DNA from: Aotearoamyces nothofagi
Lineage: Eukaryota; Ascomycota; Leotiomycetes; Leotiales; Tympanidaceae
Assembly: GCA_015345905.1 (NCBI GenBank)
Contig: JADDTR010000001.1
Coordinates: 992,001 to 1,056,000 of the forward strand
Length of the DNA: 64,000 nucleotides
Direction of reading: 5' to 3'
Translations under genes and position numbers: made by a program
Shown here: piece by piece, positions 22,297 through 33,285 of the stretch
Layout: each line of letters opens with the position of its first letter
Position numbering within the stretch: the first letter of the stretch is position 1
Notes under the pieces: model-generated
What the model was told of the DNA's origin: nothing
Database searches by the model: none
What the model saw: only the letters and a program-made list of their open reading frames with translations

Positions 22297-25200
22297 ATGG
22301 CGACCACTTCGTCGATGTTCATGTACTCGTTGACCATTCAGCCCCCCACTGCGGTCACTCAGGCTATACTTGGGCAATTCGCTGGTACGAAAGAACAGCA
22401 GATCGTGACTGCATCAGGATCGCGCCTCACACTTCATAGGCCCGACCCAGCGCAAGGCAAGGTTATCACAGCCTTGTCGCACGATGTCTTCGGCATTATC
22501 AGAACTCTGGCGGCGTTCAGGTTAGCAGGGAGCAACAAGGGTAAGTCAAAATGACCCTATCCCTACAACAGCTTCACTTAGTGATTTTGGAAGTATCGCG
22601 GGCAGCTCAGATCATATGAATGCCGTCTCCCTATAGTTTCCCTTGGTACACAAAGTTAGCATGTTGTCAAAAGGCCGTGAACTAACTCTGATTAGATTAT
22701 ATTATTATCGGGTCAGATTCTGGACGCATCACCATTGTTGAGTTTATACCAGCGCAAAACAAGTTCAATCGACTTCATCTGGAGACTTTTGGCAAATCGG
22801 GCGTACGAAGGGTAATACCTGGGCAGTACCTCGCAGTGGATCCCAAGGGGAGAGCCTGCCTGATAGCATCAGTGGAAAAGAATAAGCTTGTCTATGTACT
22901 GAACCGCAACTCTCAAGCTGAGCTGACTATATCATCACCACTTGAAGCTCATAAAGCTCAGACATTGGTATTTGCCATGGTAGCGCTTGATGTGGGATAC
23001 GCAAACCCAGTCTTCGCGGCACTAGAAGTCGATTATGGAGATTCAGACCAAGACCCCACAGGTCAAGCCTATGAAGAAATCGAAAAGACGCTAGTTTACT
23101 ACGAATTAGACCTGGGCCTGAACCACGTTGTGCGCAAGTGGGCAGACCCCGTCGACCGCACTGCAAGCATGTTGTTCCAAGTACCTGGAGGGACTGATGG
23201 CCCTAGTGGGGTCTTGGTTTGCGGCGAAGATAATATCACATACAGACATTCCAATCAGGAAGCTTTCAGAGTAGCCATACCTCGGCGGCGAGGTGCAACA
23301 GAGGACCCCCAACGGAAGCGCTCCATTGTAGCTGGTGTCATGCACAAGATGAGAGGTGCAGCTGGAGCATTCTTCTTCCTTCTACAAACAGACGATGGTG
23401 ATCTGTTCAAGATCACCATTGAAATGGTGGAAGATGAGAACGGACAGCCTACTGGGGAGGTCAAACGGCTAAAGATCAAGTATTTTGATACTGTGCCTAT
23501 AGCGACAAGTCTTTGCATTCTGAAGAGTGGGTTTCTCTTCGTGGCCAGCGAGTTTGGCAATCATCAATTCTACCAGTTTGAGAAGCTTGGCGATGATGAT
23601 GAAGAGACTGAGTACGTCAGCGATGACTTCCCCACTGACCCGATAGAACCATACACGCCTGTTTACTTCCATCCGCGTCCTGCAGAGAACCTTAACTTGG
23701 TTGAAAGCATAGACTCGATGAATCCATTGATGGATTGCAAGGTTGCAAATCTCACAGAAGAAGATACTCCCCAGATATACTCTATCTGTGGAACTGGAGC
23801 TCGCAGTACATTCCGGACGTTGAAACACGGTCTGGAGGTTAGCGAAATCGTCGAATCCGAATTACCGGGTGTGCCTTCCGCAGTGTGGACGACCAAGCTT
23901 ACTCGAGGGGACACTTACGATGCCTATATCATCTTATCATTCTCCAACGGCACACTCGTGCTCAGCATTGGTGAGACTGTTGAGGAAGTAACAGACACTG
24001 GCTTCTTGTCCTCCACATCTACATTGGCTGTACAACAACTTGGCGAGGATGGCTTAATTCAGGTTCATCCTAAAGGAATTAGACATATTCGTGCAGATCG
24101 ACGAGTGAACGAATGGGCCGCACCTCAGCACCGTTCGATTGTTGCTGCGACTACCAACGAGCGCCAAGTAGCTGTCGCGCTCAGTTCCGGCGAGATTGTG
24201 TATTTTGAGATGGATTCGGACGGGTCATTAGCAGAGTATGATGAGAAACGTGAGATGAGTGGCACAGTTACATGTCTGAGTCTAGGGGAAGTTCCAGAAG
24301 GCCGAGTCAGGAGTCAATTTCTGGCTGTCGGGTGCGATGACTCCACTGTGCGAATTCTCAGTCTAGATCCCGATTCTACACTGGAGAACAAGTCCGTTCA
24401 AGCTTTAACTTCTGCACCCTCCGCATTATCTATCATGGCAATGGCAGACTCGTCTTCTGGCGGGTCAACTCTGTACCTCCATATCGGTCTATACTCTGGT
24501 GTTTATTTGAGAACAGTCCTCGATGAGGTGACTGGCGAGCTCTCAGATACTAGAACTCGCTTTTTAGGACCTAAACCAGCCAAATTATTCCGGGTGTCTG
24601 TTCAGGGACAGACGGCAGTACTTGCCCTTAGCTCTAGGCCATGGCTCGGATACTCGGACCCTGTTACCAAAGGCTTCATGTTGACACCGCTCGATTATGT
24701 TGGTCTTGAATGGGGCTGGAATTTCAGCAGCGAGCAATGTACAGAGGGTATGGTTGGTATTCAAGGACAGAATTTACGGTACGTGAACAGTCTCTTTTTA
24801 TATGTGCGCAGCTACCCAGATATTATGATGATTTTCTTATCGTTAAACTCTTACGTCGTATTCGACAATGAGGATTTATCATTAAATTCCAATTGTTCCT
24901 TCTGAATCTATCTGATCTCAAGTTTTCTAACCGCCTCAATATCTTATGGCGAGAATGATTACTAATAATAGTAGGATTTTCTCTATCGAGAAGCTTACCG
25001 AAAACCTTCTGCAAGAGTCTATCCCTCTGACCTACACACCTCGTCGTTTTGTCCGCCACCCAGAGCATCCGTACTTCTACACTATCGAGTCTGACAATAA
25101 CGTCCTCTCGCCGGCAACTAAGATAAAGCTTTTACAAGATACTTCCGTTGTCAATGGGGATGCAGCTGTTCTTCCGCCTGAAGAGTTTGGTTATCCACGA

Positions 25201-26335
25201 GGCCGCCGCCATTGGGCATCTTGCATACATGTTGTGGATCCTGTGACAGAGAAAAAGGTTTTACAGCAGATCGATCTTGATGATAACGAAGCTGCTGTTA
25301 GCATCGCAACTGTTTCATTTGCTAGTCAAGAAGACGAAGTGTTCCTCGTTGTGGGCACTGGCAAAGATATGATTGCTAGCCCCCGATCATTTTCAGCCGG
25401 TTTCATACATGTATATCGATTCCATGAAGAAGGAAAGGAGATCGAGTTCATCCACAAGACTAAGGTAGAGGAGCCTCCCCTTGCTTTACTCGGATTTCAA
25501 GGGCGTCTACTAGCTGGTATCGGAAAGGAACTACGGATCTACGACCTAGGTATGCGGCAACTACTGCGAAAGGCACAGGCTGAAATTGCACCGAATGTTA
25601 TTGTTGGTCTGCAAACACAAGGAAGTCGGATTGTTGTCAGCGATGTTCAGGAGAGCGTCACATTCGTCGTGTACAAATTCCAAGAGAACAAGCTTATCCC
25701 ATTTGCGGATGACACCGTGGCTCGCTGGACAACATGTTCCACGATGGTGGATTATGAGACGGTTGCTGGTGGTGATAAGTTCGGCAATCTGTGGCTGCTT
25801 CGATGCCCACAAAAGGCAAGTGAGGAAGCTGACGAAGAAGGCTCTGGTGCACATCTTCAGCATGAGCGACAGTACCTGCAGGGAGCCCCCCATCGGTTAG
25901 AATTGATGGCACACTTCTATCCACAAGATATCCCAACCAGCATCCACAAGACTAACTTGGTCGCTGGTGGGCGCGATTGTCTCTTATGGAGTGGATTACA
26001 AGGCACCCTGGGCATATTGATACCATTCGTTAGTCGGGAGGATGTGGATTTCTTCCAGACATTAGAGCAGCATTTGCGATCCGAAGACGCACCTTTAGCT
26101 GGAAGAGACCATTTGATCTATCGTAGCTACTACGTGCCAGTTAAGGGTGTGATTGATGGCGATCTGTGTGAGCGATACACTCTACTGCCAACAGATAAGA
26201 AGCAGATGATTGCGGGAGAATTGGACAGATCTGTACGAGAGATAGAGCGAAAAATTTCTGTAAGTCATCATTCCATCTAAACTCCTAAATAATGGCTAAT
26301 ACTTTCAGGATATTCGGACTCGTTCGGCATACTAA
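22297..26335 (+). CDS. RSE1: Splicing factor 3B subunit 3 (Rse1/SF3B3)
   Basis: Four exons in phase: 22297-22540, 22696-24778, 24975-26259 and 26309-26335, 1212 residues, matching the roughly 1217-residue human SF3B3. It is the triple beta-propeller scaffold of the SF3b part of U2 snRNP, holding SF3B1 and helping branch-site recognition. The start [18 protein letters not shown], the [17 protein letters not shown] strand, [20 protein letters not shown] and the C-terminal RSAY ending (family RYAF-like) are diagnostic. The 196-nt third-exon-flanking intron (24779-24974) contains stops that make the gene look split. The last coding exon is only 27 nt and encodes DIRTRSAY. It is convergent with the LysM gene, 154 bp apart. 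Confidence 0.96.
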
Positions 26336-26489
26336 TGGGTGTTTGGCTGGGATGGAATAAATGTATTCTAAACAGTACTGTAGTTATATACCTTTGATGA
26401 TAGTCATGATCGTACAGTCAAAAATGATAAAAAGGCTCATGTCAAACCGAAACGCTATGCATCTTCTACGATTTTTGTCCTGTGAACCT

Positions 26490-27453
26490 TCATCCGGCGT
26501 GACGCCTAGCTCTACCCTTTCCTTTATGTGCTGTATCTAATGGATGCTCCTTACCCCAGCTTTCATCTTCTCTAAATGTCCCAATCGCAGCCTCCAGGTC
26601 ATATTCAGACTGTTCTAAGTATAATACAGCGATATCATATCTGTACGTTGACAGAAAGCTATGTAATTAGCCTCAATTCCGTGCAAAGAAGATTGTCTCC
26701 TCTTAATTAGGTTGAGAAGGGCAACATACTCGGGAACTTTGGAGGCTACCATAAACCTCCGCACTTTCGATTTTCTAACCTCTTCTTCCTCGCCCTCTAA
26801 CGGTCTTGGGTTCAGGCTAATTCCACCCTTATAAAACTCCCCTGGTATTACGACTGTCCGCCGTGCTAGAAGAAGATGGTCTGACGTGATGCCATTGATG
26901 CGGCGCAGAATTGTTATGGGTACATTGTAGCGTAGTGACAGAGACGAGATAGTATCGGTATTATGATCGAGGAAATGAAGGACGTCTTCCGCAGGTAGGT
27001 TTGAGCCTGTATCTTTTTCTGGGGGCGGTTGAAGTGCTGAGATTGAGCTGTATGCTGGGAGTTCGTCGCTGTAAGATAGAGGATCTGCCTCTGAGGCTGA
27101 GGATGGTGTATTATATGATGGGGGAGAGCGAAGGTATTGCGGTAATGGGCTTGGCTTTGACGAAACTTGACAGAACGGGCCTATTGCCTCCTATTAGAAT
27201 TGCCTTCTTATCGAATTTATTCCTGGGATTTGTACAGTATGTTGAAAATCGCGGATTATTCTAATAATGTCTTTAGCACCTAGGCACCTAATTTGCAGGT
27301 GTGCCGGGGACAAACATGTATACATATTCCGCATATAACTCGATCGCAACAGCCTAATCTTCTGTCTTGCCCGAGGGGCTTTTCCGTCTTCTCATCATAG
27401 ACTGGCAATACATTCGAGAGAAGCGTCGCACAAGTGCAGCAAGCCTCGCTCAT
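26490..27453 (-). CDS. Intracellular LysM-domain protein with N-terminal Cys motif
   Basis: Hand-joined from four exons: 27453-27316, 27260-27236, 27180-26730 and 26640-26490, all in phase, 254 residues. The N-terminus has paired cysteines, MSEACCTCATL then CCDRVICGICI, and splicing of the 25-nt exon rebuilds NPRFSTYCPFCQ, so six or more Cys probably bind zinc. A Pro/Ser linker follows, then a LysM domain (DNTDTISSLSLRYNVPI, LRRINGITSDHLLLARRTV). The C-terminus LEQSEYDLEAAIGTFREDE resembles a UBA-like helix pair seen in fungal LysM proteins of this kind. No signal peptide is present, so it is probably not a secreted chitin effector. Function unknown. It diverges from the GT8 gene with 430 bp between start codons. 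Confidence 0.8.
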
Positions 27454-27883
27454 TATAGGGATTCGAGATGCAAGACAGAAATGAGGTTAAGAGGGCAAAG
27501 GCATGTAAATCAGACGCATGCAGATGTACTCGCACGGCTCGCTAGTAGCTTGGATCCCGACGGCCCCAAGGCTGATATCGACGTCCAAACTCAAACGCAT
27601 ATTATCCCAATTCAAGATATTGTATATAAAACACGTATATCAGTCACTAAGGGTATTGAAGGAGAGTCTTGCCTTTAAGATATAATACAGCTTCGTTCTC
27701 TATTATGTTACGTCCTGTCTCGCTCTCTCGTGCAAGGCTGAAGCCGAAAGACAAGATATGAGCATGAGAGCGTATCTCGGTAGCTGTTAGCGCATACGCG
27801 GACATATCCCAGTGGGGATCGTTATCTATCGATATCAACCCCCTTCGACAAAAAACAACCGCAAGAGATGAACCGGCTCTCCT
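27454..27883. promoter_or_regulatory. Divergent LysM/GT8 promoter region
   Basis: 430 bp between opposite start codons; no recognisable factor site and no other gene. Confidence 0.5.
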
Positions 27884-29050
27884 ATGGCAGGCTTTTACTC
27901 CAACTTCCGACGATTACGACGTAGATACTGGAATCAACCTGCCCAGATTGTTCTCGTCTTTTCCATCATTGCTTCCCTTGCATACTTCGTCATCAACAAC
28001 AACAATAACTACGAAACTGTCGTGCACCCAGAACCAGTCCATGCGCCTGTTTTTACGAGCGCGGTTGATCATCCTGACGTGAACTGGAAGAAGTACGCAT
28101 ATGTGCAATATGCCGTATCTCCTGAATATCTCTGTAATGCCCTCATGCTCTTCTCCGAGCTGAAGGATGTAGGTAGCAGGGCCCAGATGATCCTCTTGTA
28201 CCCGAGCAATTGGAGTGTCAATGCGGTTGACGAATATGACGAGGCACTTGGCCTAACACCAGTCGCACGACTCTTACAACTAGCTGTTACCAATTTCAGC
28301 GTTTCGCTGTGGCCGATCGAGGTGTTGCAGAAGGATCATGTCAAACAAGCGACCTGGAAATCTAGTTATACAAAGCTCTTGGCATGGAATCTCACTCAAT
28401 TCGAAAGAGTCTTGACTCTTGACTCCGACAGCGTTGTGTTACAGTCAATGGATGAACTGTTTCTTCTTCCAGCAGCACCATTGGCATTACCTTATGTGTA
28501 TTGGGGAGAGCCTGCAGGATGGGAAATATCCAGCCAGATAATGCTGATAGAGCCTTCTTCAACAGAATTTACGAAAATTGAGGCGGCGATTGACAATGCA
28601 GGAGAAGATGAGTATGATATGGATATCATTGAGAAGCTCTATAAGGATACAGTGGTCAAGATACCACAACGGCCATACAACCTGCTCACTGGAGAGTTTC
28701 GAAGAACAGACCATACCGCATACCTTGGAAAATCAAAGGATAAATGGAATGCTGATAAGATCTTGGAGGAAGCGAAATTTGCCCACTTCTCAGACTACCC
28801 CGTTCCGAAACCATGGATGCGAGCACCCAAGGAGGTATTGGATAAATATGCACCACCGTGCAAGTCAGGCGGGCTTTTTAGCAAGCAAGACTGTTCAGAT
28901 CGCAACGCGTGGCTGCATTTCTACCTCGGTTTTGCTTTGAGAAGAAGAGATGTTTGTGGTGCTGGATTTGAATTGCAGAGTCAGGAGTTATCATCAACAG
29001 CAGTTCAGCGACACGGTAAGTGGTATGAACTGAATGAAGTCGATGCTTGA
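27884..29050 (+). CDS. GT8-family glycosyltransferase, type II membrane
   Basis: Single exon, 388 residues. A short basic cytosolic stretch (RRLRRRYWNQ) precedes one membrane span at about residues 21-38 (IVLVFSIIASLAYFVI), then a Golgi-lumen catalytic domain: a type II membrane protein. The catalytic domain opens with YAYVQYAVSPEYLCNALMLF and carries the metal/nucleotide-sugar DxD as LTLDSDSVVLQSMDELFLLP near residue 180, typical of glycogenin-like GT8 enzymes; fungal relatives are annotated as N-acetylglucosaminyltransferase Gnt1-like. It lacks any cellulose or starch-binding module. Donor sugar and acceptor cannot be read from sequence. Confidence 0.85.
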   Translation: MAGFYSNFRRLRRRYWNQPAQIVLVFSIIASLAYFVINNNNNYETVVHPEPVHAPVFTSAVDHPDVNWKKYAYVQYAVSPEYLCNALMLFSELKDVGSRAQMILLYPSNWSVNAVDEYDEALGLTPVARLLQLAVTNFSVSLWPIEVLQKDHVKQATWKSSYTKLLAWNLTQFERVLTLDSDSVVLQSMDELFLLPAAPLALPYVYWGEPAGWEISSQIMLIEPSSTEFTKIEAAIDNAGEDEYDMDIIEKLYKDTVVKIPQRPYNLLTGEFRRTDHTAYLGKSKDKWNADKILEEAKFAHFSDYPVPKPWMRAPKEVLDKYAPPCKSGGLFSKQDCSDRNAWLHFYLGFALRRRDVCGAGFELQSQELSSTAVQRHGKWYELNEVDA

Positions 29051-30769
29051 AGATATGGTATTACTAGGCAGGATCTAGGAGTTAGAGGAAGGATCAAAAG
29101 CCAATTCTTTTGGATATTACTGTCTATATTAGTCTTGACATCATATGATCGTTTTTACATACCCGCAGAAGTAATATGTAACAATATAATATTTTAGAAT
29201 CGATTTTATAATTAAGCTGCTAAAGCATCTGGACTCTCCCACTGACTGCACTGTCAGTGTCTTCAGAGTGATGTTATTGTGAGCTATAATGTATGCTAAT
29301 ATTATCCTTCAATGGTTTAATCCATTACTAATTTCTGAAGAAAGAACACAGTTCAGTAATCCACAGAGACCTAAATGTTGTTTTCTTGTCGTTGGTTCTT
29401 TTCTACTCTCATATTAATTCTCGCTAGATTGAAGCCCCCATTTCTAGTATAAAAAGCTGTAAGTGTTGACTGTGCAACCAGACAAGGCGCTTCAAGCCTA
29501 GAAATACCTTACTTTCAACCGGTTGGCGGGGTGCCAATAATTAGCAAAGAAAGCTTTCAGGGAGGTCAAAACGTGAAGTAGATGCCATTCCTCTCGGATC
29601 TGCCTGTTCTTGCTGTCATTGCTATTCTCGTCGCCGTTATATGGCTTGCCGTCAATGATTGAAATCCACCGATGGGTTTGGCATGCACAGTCTAGCTTAC
29701 TTCCTTTGAGATGATAAAGGCCATCTGTTGTGGGAGATTATGGCTTGAGCTTCCTTATGCTTGTAGCAGGACGAAGGTAACAGAAACAATTATATAGAAT
29801 ATAATAAATTCGATGATTAAAAAAGCAAGACACCTCCTCGCAAGGGGTATCTCGGTATCCATTTTCGGTTCTTCAAGAGCCAAGACTGCCAACCCATGAC
29901 CAATATCAAAAACCTCGCCAACGTTCCCCCTTCAGGCCTCAACGCCCCCAAAAAAAATAAAAAAAATAAAAATAAAGAAATAGCAAAAGAAACAGTCCGC
30001 TAGGACTGGAAGAAAGCCGGATGACCAGGCTTTGCTTTGTTTTAGGGGGGAAAGGAAGATAGGGTGGATACTTTTTTCTCGATCCCTACAACTACTCGAT
30101 TCCTGCAGTCGTGTTGGACACGTCCTGACAGTAAATCATCATTCATTGATCTTGGGGATAGCACAGCAAAGCATAACGATTGAACCAGCGGTCCATCTGT
30201 GATGCAGGGGAATCGCTTATTTGGCTATATGAACACCTGGGAAACGATTCGGAGTGAGGTTGAACTCGGCGGGCTCCTAGCTGCCTTGTAATCACTCGTA
30301 TTGTTAGAGGTCTGCGGGCACAAAGTTCATATTAAACACATCCTCCATTTATCATCATCGCTATCATATGTAGTTAGGAAACTTGTAAGTTATCTCAATC
30401 TTCTGTCGTCATCTTGCAGTTTCTTAACCTGGACCATCATTGATTAACTTGAACATATCTTCTTTCATATCATCTAATTTTTTACAGTCTATTAATTACA
30501 ATATATGATATATCATCTGCCGTATATCATCCAGCATCCCAAAACCCTACAAACCTCACCGTCCTCCACGAAATTGACACTGCATGATCGTCAACATACA
30601 TCACGACATCAGCCGCATGGTGGGTTCTGGAGGCCGGCGGGTGCTGGGGACGGGAATCTTAGAGAGGGAGGCGTTTAGAGATGTTTATTGTAAGTTGAAT
30701 AAGAGTTGATTTCTGATTGGTAACTTGTGACGACTGATGTGATAGCAAATGAGGCATGTGTTTCATGGC
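29051..30769. other. AT-rich intergenic region
   Basis: No gene with confidence over 1.7 kb. Contains an A-rich run near 29949-29981 and AT-rich DNA near 30480-30530. One 26-codon frame at 29582-29662 encodes a hydrophobic peptide and is listed separately. Confidence 0.6.
29582..29662 (+). CDS. Possible 26-residue membrane micropeptide
   Basis: ATG to TGA frame of 26 codons that begins MPFLSDLP, continues with a purely hydrophobic segment (VLAVIAILVAVIWLAV) long enough to cross a membrane, and ends in ND. It lies alone in an AT-rich intergenic stretch where such composition would be unusual by chance, but I recognise no family and a frame this short can be random. Confidence 0.2.
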   Translation: MPFLSDLPVLAVIAILVAVIWLAVND

Positions 30770-32593
30770 CTATCTTGGCGGCTCAAAGACCGATGACAGT
30801 AAAGGCCGTCTAGCAGTCTCTTTATTCCCGTTCACACTACTGTTCGTTGATCCATTCAACCGAAGCTTGCTCCTTTTCTTCCTTAAGCTCCTCTTAGATG
30901 GAGTCGACGACAAAGTCGAGGATCCAACCTTTATGGCACCATTATTGGCTTTTAAACGTAGCTCGTTGCCCAGTCCTGCTTCGCCAATTGTTACATGAAC
31001 ACCAACGCTATGCAAAACGCTCAACAGTGAGAACACAATTCCAACTCCTATAGTGATCAAGTCCAAAACATGGACCGCCCACCAAATATGCTGCGGACCA
31101 AAAATGCATGTGCTGTATTCAAACTTCCATTCCCATGCTTCGCGGTCAAACCAGAGTGACAGTAGACCTGCATTGCCAGAGAAATCGCCCATCATGCTGC
31201 GGACCGTGATTTCTCGAAGTCCCGGTATGCCCACCTGATCGCGCAGGCCGCTTGAAGCTGCTTCCTGCCAGCGTTTCGCTTCCCACTCTCTTGAATCTTC
31301 GGTCTCAGATTGATTGATATAGTGATAGATATCACAGCCTTCGTGATCATGACCAGTCATCACTAATCCTTGGCGTCCCATCCCTGCGCCGTCAACGGCT
31401 GCGTTCCCGCTCATACCAAATATCCCCTCCAATATACCCTTACTTGCATGAGGAGAAAGATGGTTTTGCTCTCTGATCCCATTATTCCATTCTTCGCCAT
31501 GAAAATCGAAGAATGGCGCGTCGACACAGACCCCCGCTTCTTTATGAAGAGGTATATGCGTTAAGAGCAGAGTGAAATGCCCTTTTCGCTGTACATCATG
31601 TGAGGACGTAATTATCTCATTAAGGAAGTCATATGTGGCTGCTTGTAAGGGCTGGGATGACGCTGGGGTATCAAGGTTCATATTGTTGAGAACAACAATG
31701 CGAATTTCTGGGGTGTCATAGTCTTGTTCCCCCACCTTAGTGATAAATGATGAGTTGCTAGAGGAAGGTAAGTTTATTGGAGATGTGGGTAGTTGAAAGC
31801 GCAATTCGTAGTTCGCCTTCCCGAAGGCATTTTCGAAACGCTCGAACCGTTCAATAGTGAGATCTCCAGCGTATCCAATATCATGGTTCCCTGCAATGTT
31901 TATAATCCTCCTCGTCCAAGCTTCAGCATCTTCTCCTAGTATCATGGCGCTCTCGTCACCATCTGTGCGGGGAGCCATGAGCTCATCGGGCAACCGTTCG
32001 CCATGCTTTATAACATTATTCCAGAATCTCCAGCTTCTCCTATCAAATTCTTTATTACTAATCCATTGACTTCCAAGCAAGTCTCCCAAAACAGAGACGT
32101 GTGTTGGTTTCGTCCACCAATGCAGCGTACGGTAAATGTGTGCCAGATAGTAATCGTTTCCAAATAGGTCAATACGTTTACGATATCCGTTGAACGCCTT
32201 AGGTATGTCATCGAAATAAAAGTCAACTAGGTCATGAAGACTGCATCGAATTCTTTGGATGGGACTATGCTTCGTACCGTGGAGGAGCAATGCATCATCC
32301 AAGAACCGGAAGAAATTTGGATAGGAGGCAGCATTGGGATCAGGAAGTGAAGTGTCACCCTCGAGCTGCGGATCGCCTAGGGCAAGCAGTCGAAACGGAG
32401 CAATCAATGAACGGTTCTGCCCGAAAGGCGAGTGCCCCGAAAGAGTATTGAAGTATGCAGCGTGAGCATCGTGCTCAGGGATGGGAAAGGCACACAGGTG
32501 GAAAATGGGATAGAGATACAAGTATGTAGTAAAAGTTATAGACAATGGCACCAATAAGAGGAGGGCATTTCGAAGCAGAGATACGAGGAACAT
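30770..32593 (-). CDS. TED1: Ted1/Cdc1-like ER metallophosphoesterase
   Basis: Single exon, 607 residues from the ATG of MFLVSLLRNALLLLV, which opens a first membrane span; the frame is open further upstream but has no ATG. The metallophosphoesterase motifs appear in order: LLALGDPQLEG, VLGDLLGSQW, IAGNHDIGYAGD, LLTHIPLHKE and VMTGHDHEGCD, which supply the two-metal centre. A second membrane span (LDLITIGVGIVFSLLSVLHS) lies near the C-terminus before a basic tail. In yeast, Ted1 remodels the GPI-anchor glycan (removal of ethanolamine phosphate) in the ER so that anchored proteins exit; the mammalian relative is MPPE1/PGAP5. It is divergent from the DUF1399 gene. An alternative is Cdc1 itself; the sequences are related. 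Confidence 0.85.
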   Translation of the reverse strand: MFLVSLLRNALLLLVPLSITFTTYLYLYPIFHLCAFPIPEHDAHAAYFNTLSGHSPFGQNRSLIAPFRLLALGDPQLEGDTSLPDPNAASYPNFFRFLDDALLLHGTKHSPIQRIRCSLHDLVDFYFDDIPKAFNGYRKRIDLFGNDYYLAHIYRTLHWWTKPTHVSVLGDLLGSQWISNKEFDRRSWRFWNNVIKHGERLPDELMAPRTDGDESAMILGEDAEAWTRRIINIAGNHDIGYAGDLTIERFERFENAFGKANYELRFQLPTSPINLPSSSNSSFITKVGEQDYDTPEIRIVVLNNMNLDTPASSQPLQAATYDFLNEIITSSHDVQRKGHFTLLLTHIPLHKEAGVCVDAPFFDFHGEEWNNGIREQNHLSPHASKGILEGIFGMSGNAAVDGAGMGRQGLVMTGHDHEGCDIYHYINQSETEDSREWEAKRWQEAASSGLRDQVGIPGLREITVRSMMGDFSGNAGLLSLWFDREAWEWKFEYSTCIFGPQHIWWAVHVLDLITIGVGIVFSLLSVLHSVGVHVTIGEAGLGNELRLKANNGAIKVGSSTLSSTPSKRSLRKKRSKLRLNGSTNSSVNGNKETARRPLLSSVFEPPR

Positions 32594-33285
32594 GTATATG
32601 GTTGTATCCAAGGACGTTGCATTGCAATGGGTGCTGTAGTTGGGAAGAATGTCCGCGAGAAGGGACGCGCCAAATTTCCAAATTGATGCCTCAATGCTGG
32701 GAGTCTTAGACGCGACCTGCACGTGACCAGACAGTTACAGCATTTTTGGTTTCAGTTTCATCACGAATCATCGCGACCTTAAGCCTACAGCGAATGTAGT
32801 AAATGGCGACAAGTGGGCATGCGTGATGCAGTAAATTTGATATGAAATCAATGAGATCTAAAATAGATGGAGAAATAACTCTAAAGTGCCGAGGATCTTT
32901 CAGCGTCATACCGCCACTGATTGATTACTGTGCAGTGCTGTACGCGTTGCTGCGCCCCATCAGCCACTCAACCAGCCACTGCATTTCTCCAGCTTTAAGG
33001 CTCTCTGACTGTACTCCGTACTTTAGTCCGTGCCTGACGTTCCAAGGTCCCTCCAACTTGGAAACCAGCAATTGGTCTACCCGGTTGCCGCATTCATCAG
33101 CTTACCGTTAGCTCCAGTTCTCTGTGTAGCCACAGTTCCATGGCATAGAAGGCGAATCTCCCTTCTACAATCCCCACCAGTTGTTCATACTTCCCCCCTC
33201 TGTAGCCTGTGCCAGTCTCACGTATATTCACACCAAATCTTTACTCAGAACCTGTGCATGCCCTCAACTCTGTGCGTCGCCTGAT
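32594..33285. promoter_or_regulatory. Divergent promoter of TED1-like and DUF1399 genes
   Basis: 692 bp between start codons, with pyrimidine-rich DNA near 33120-33240 ahead of the plus-strand gene as is common at fungal transcription starts. No specific motif recognised. Confidence 0.5.

Noticed and set aside
22836-26280. Two adjacent long frames that look like a split or broken SF3B3 gene
   Set aside because: The break has a GTACGT donor at 24779 and an AG acceptor ending at 24974 in phase, so it is an intron.
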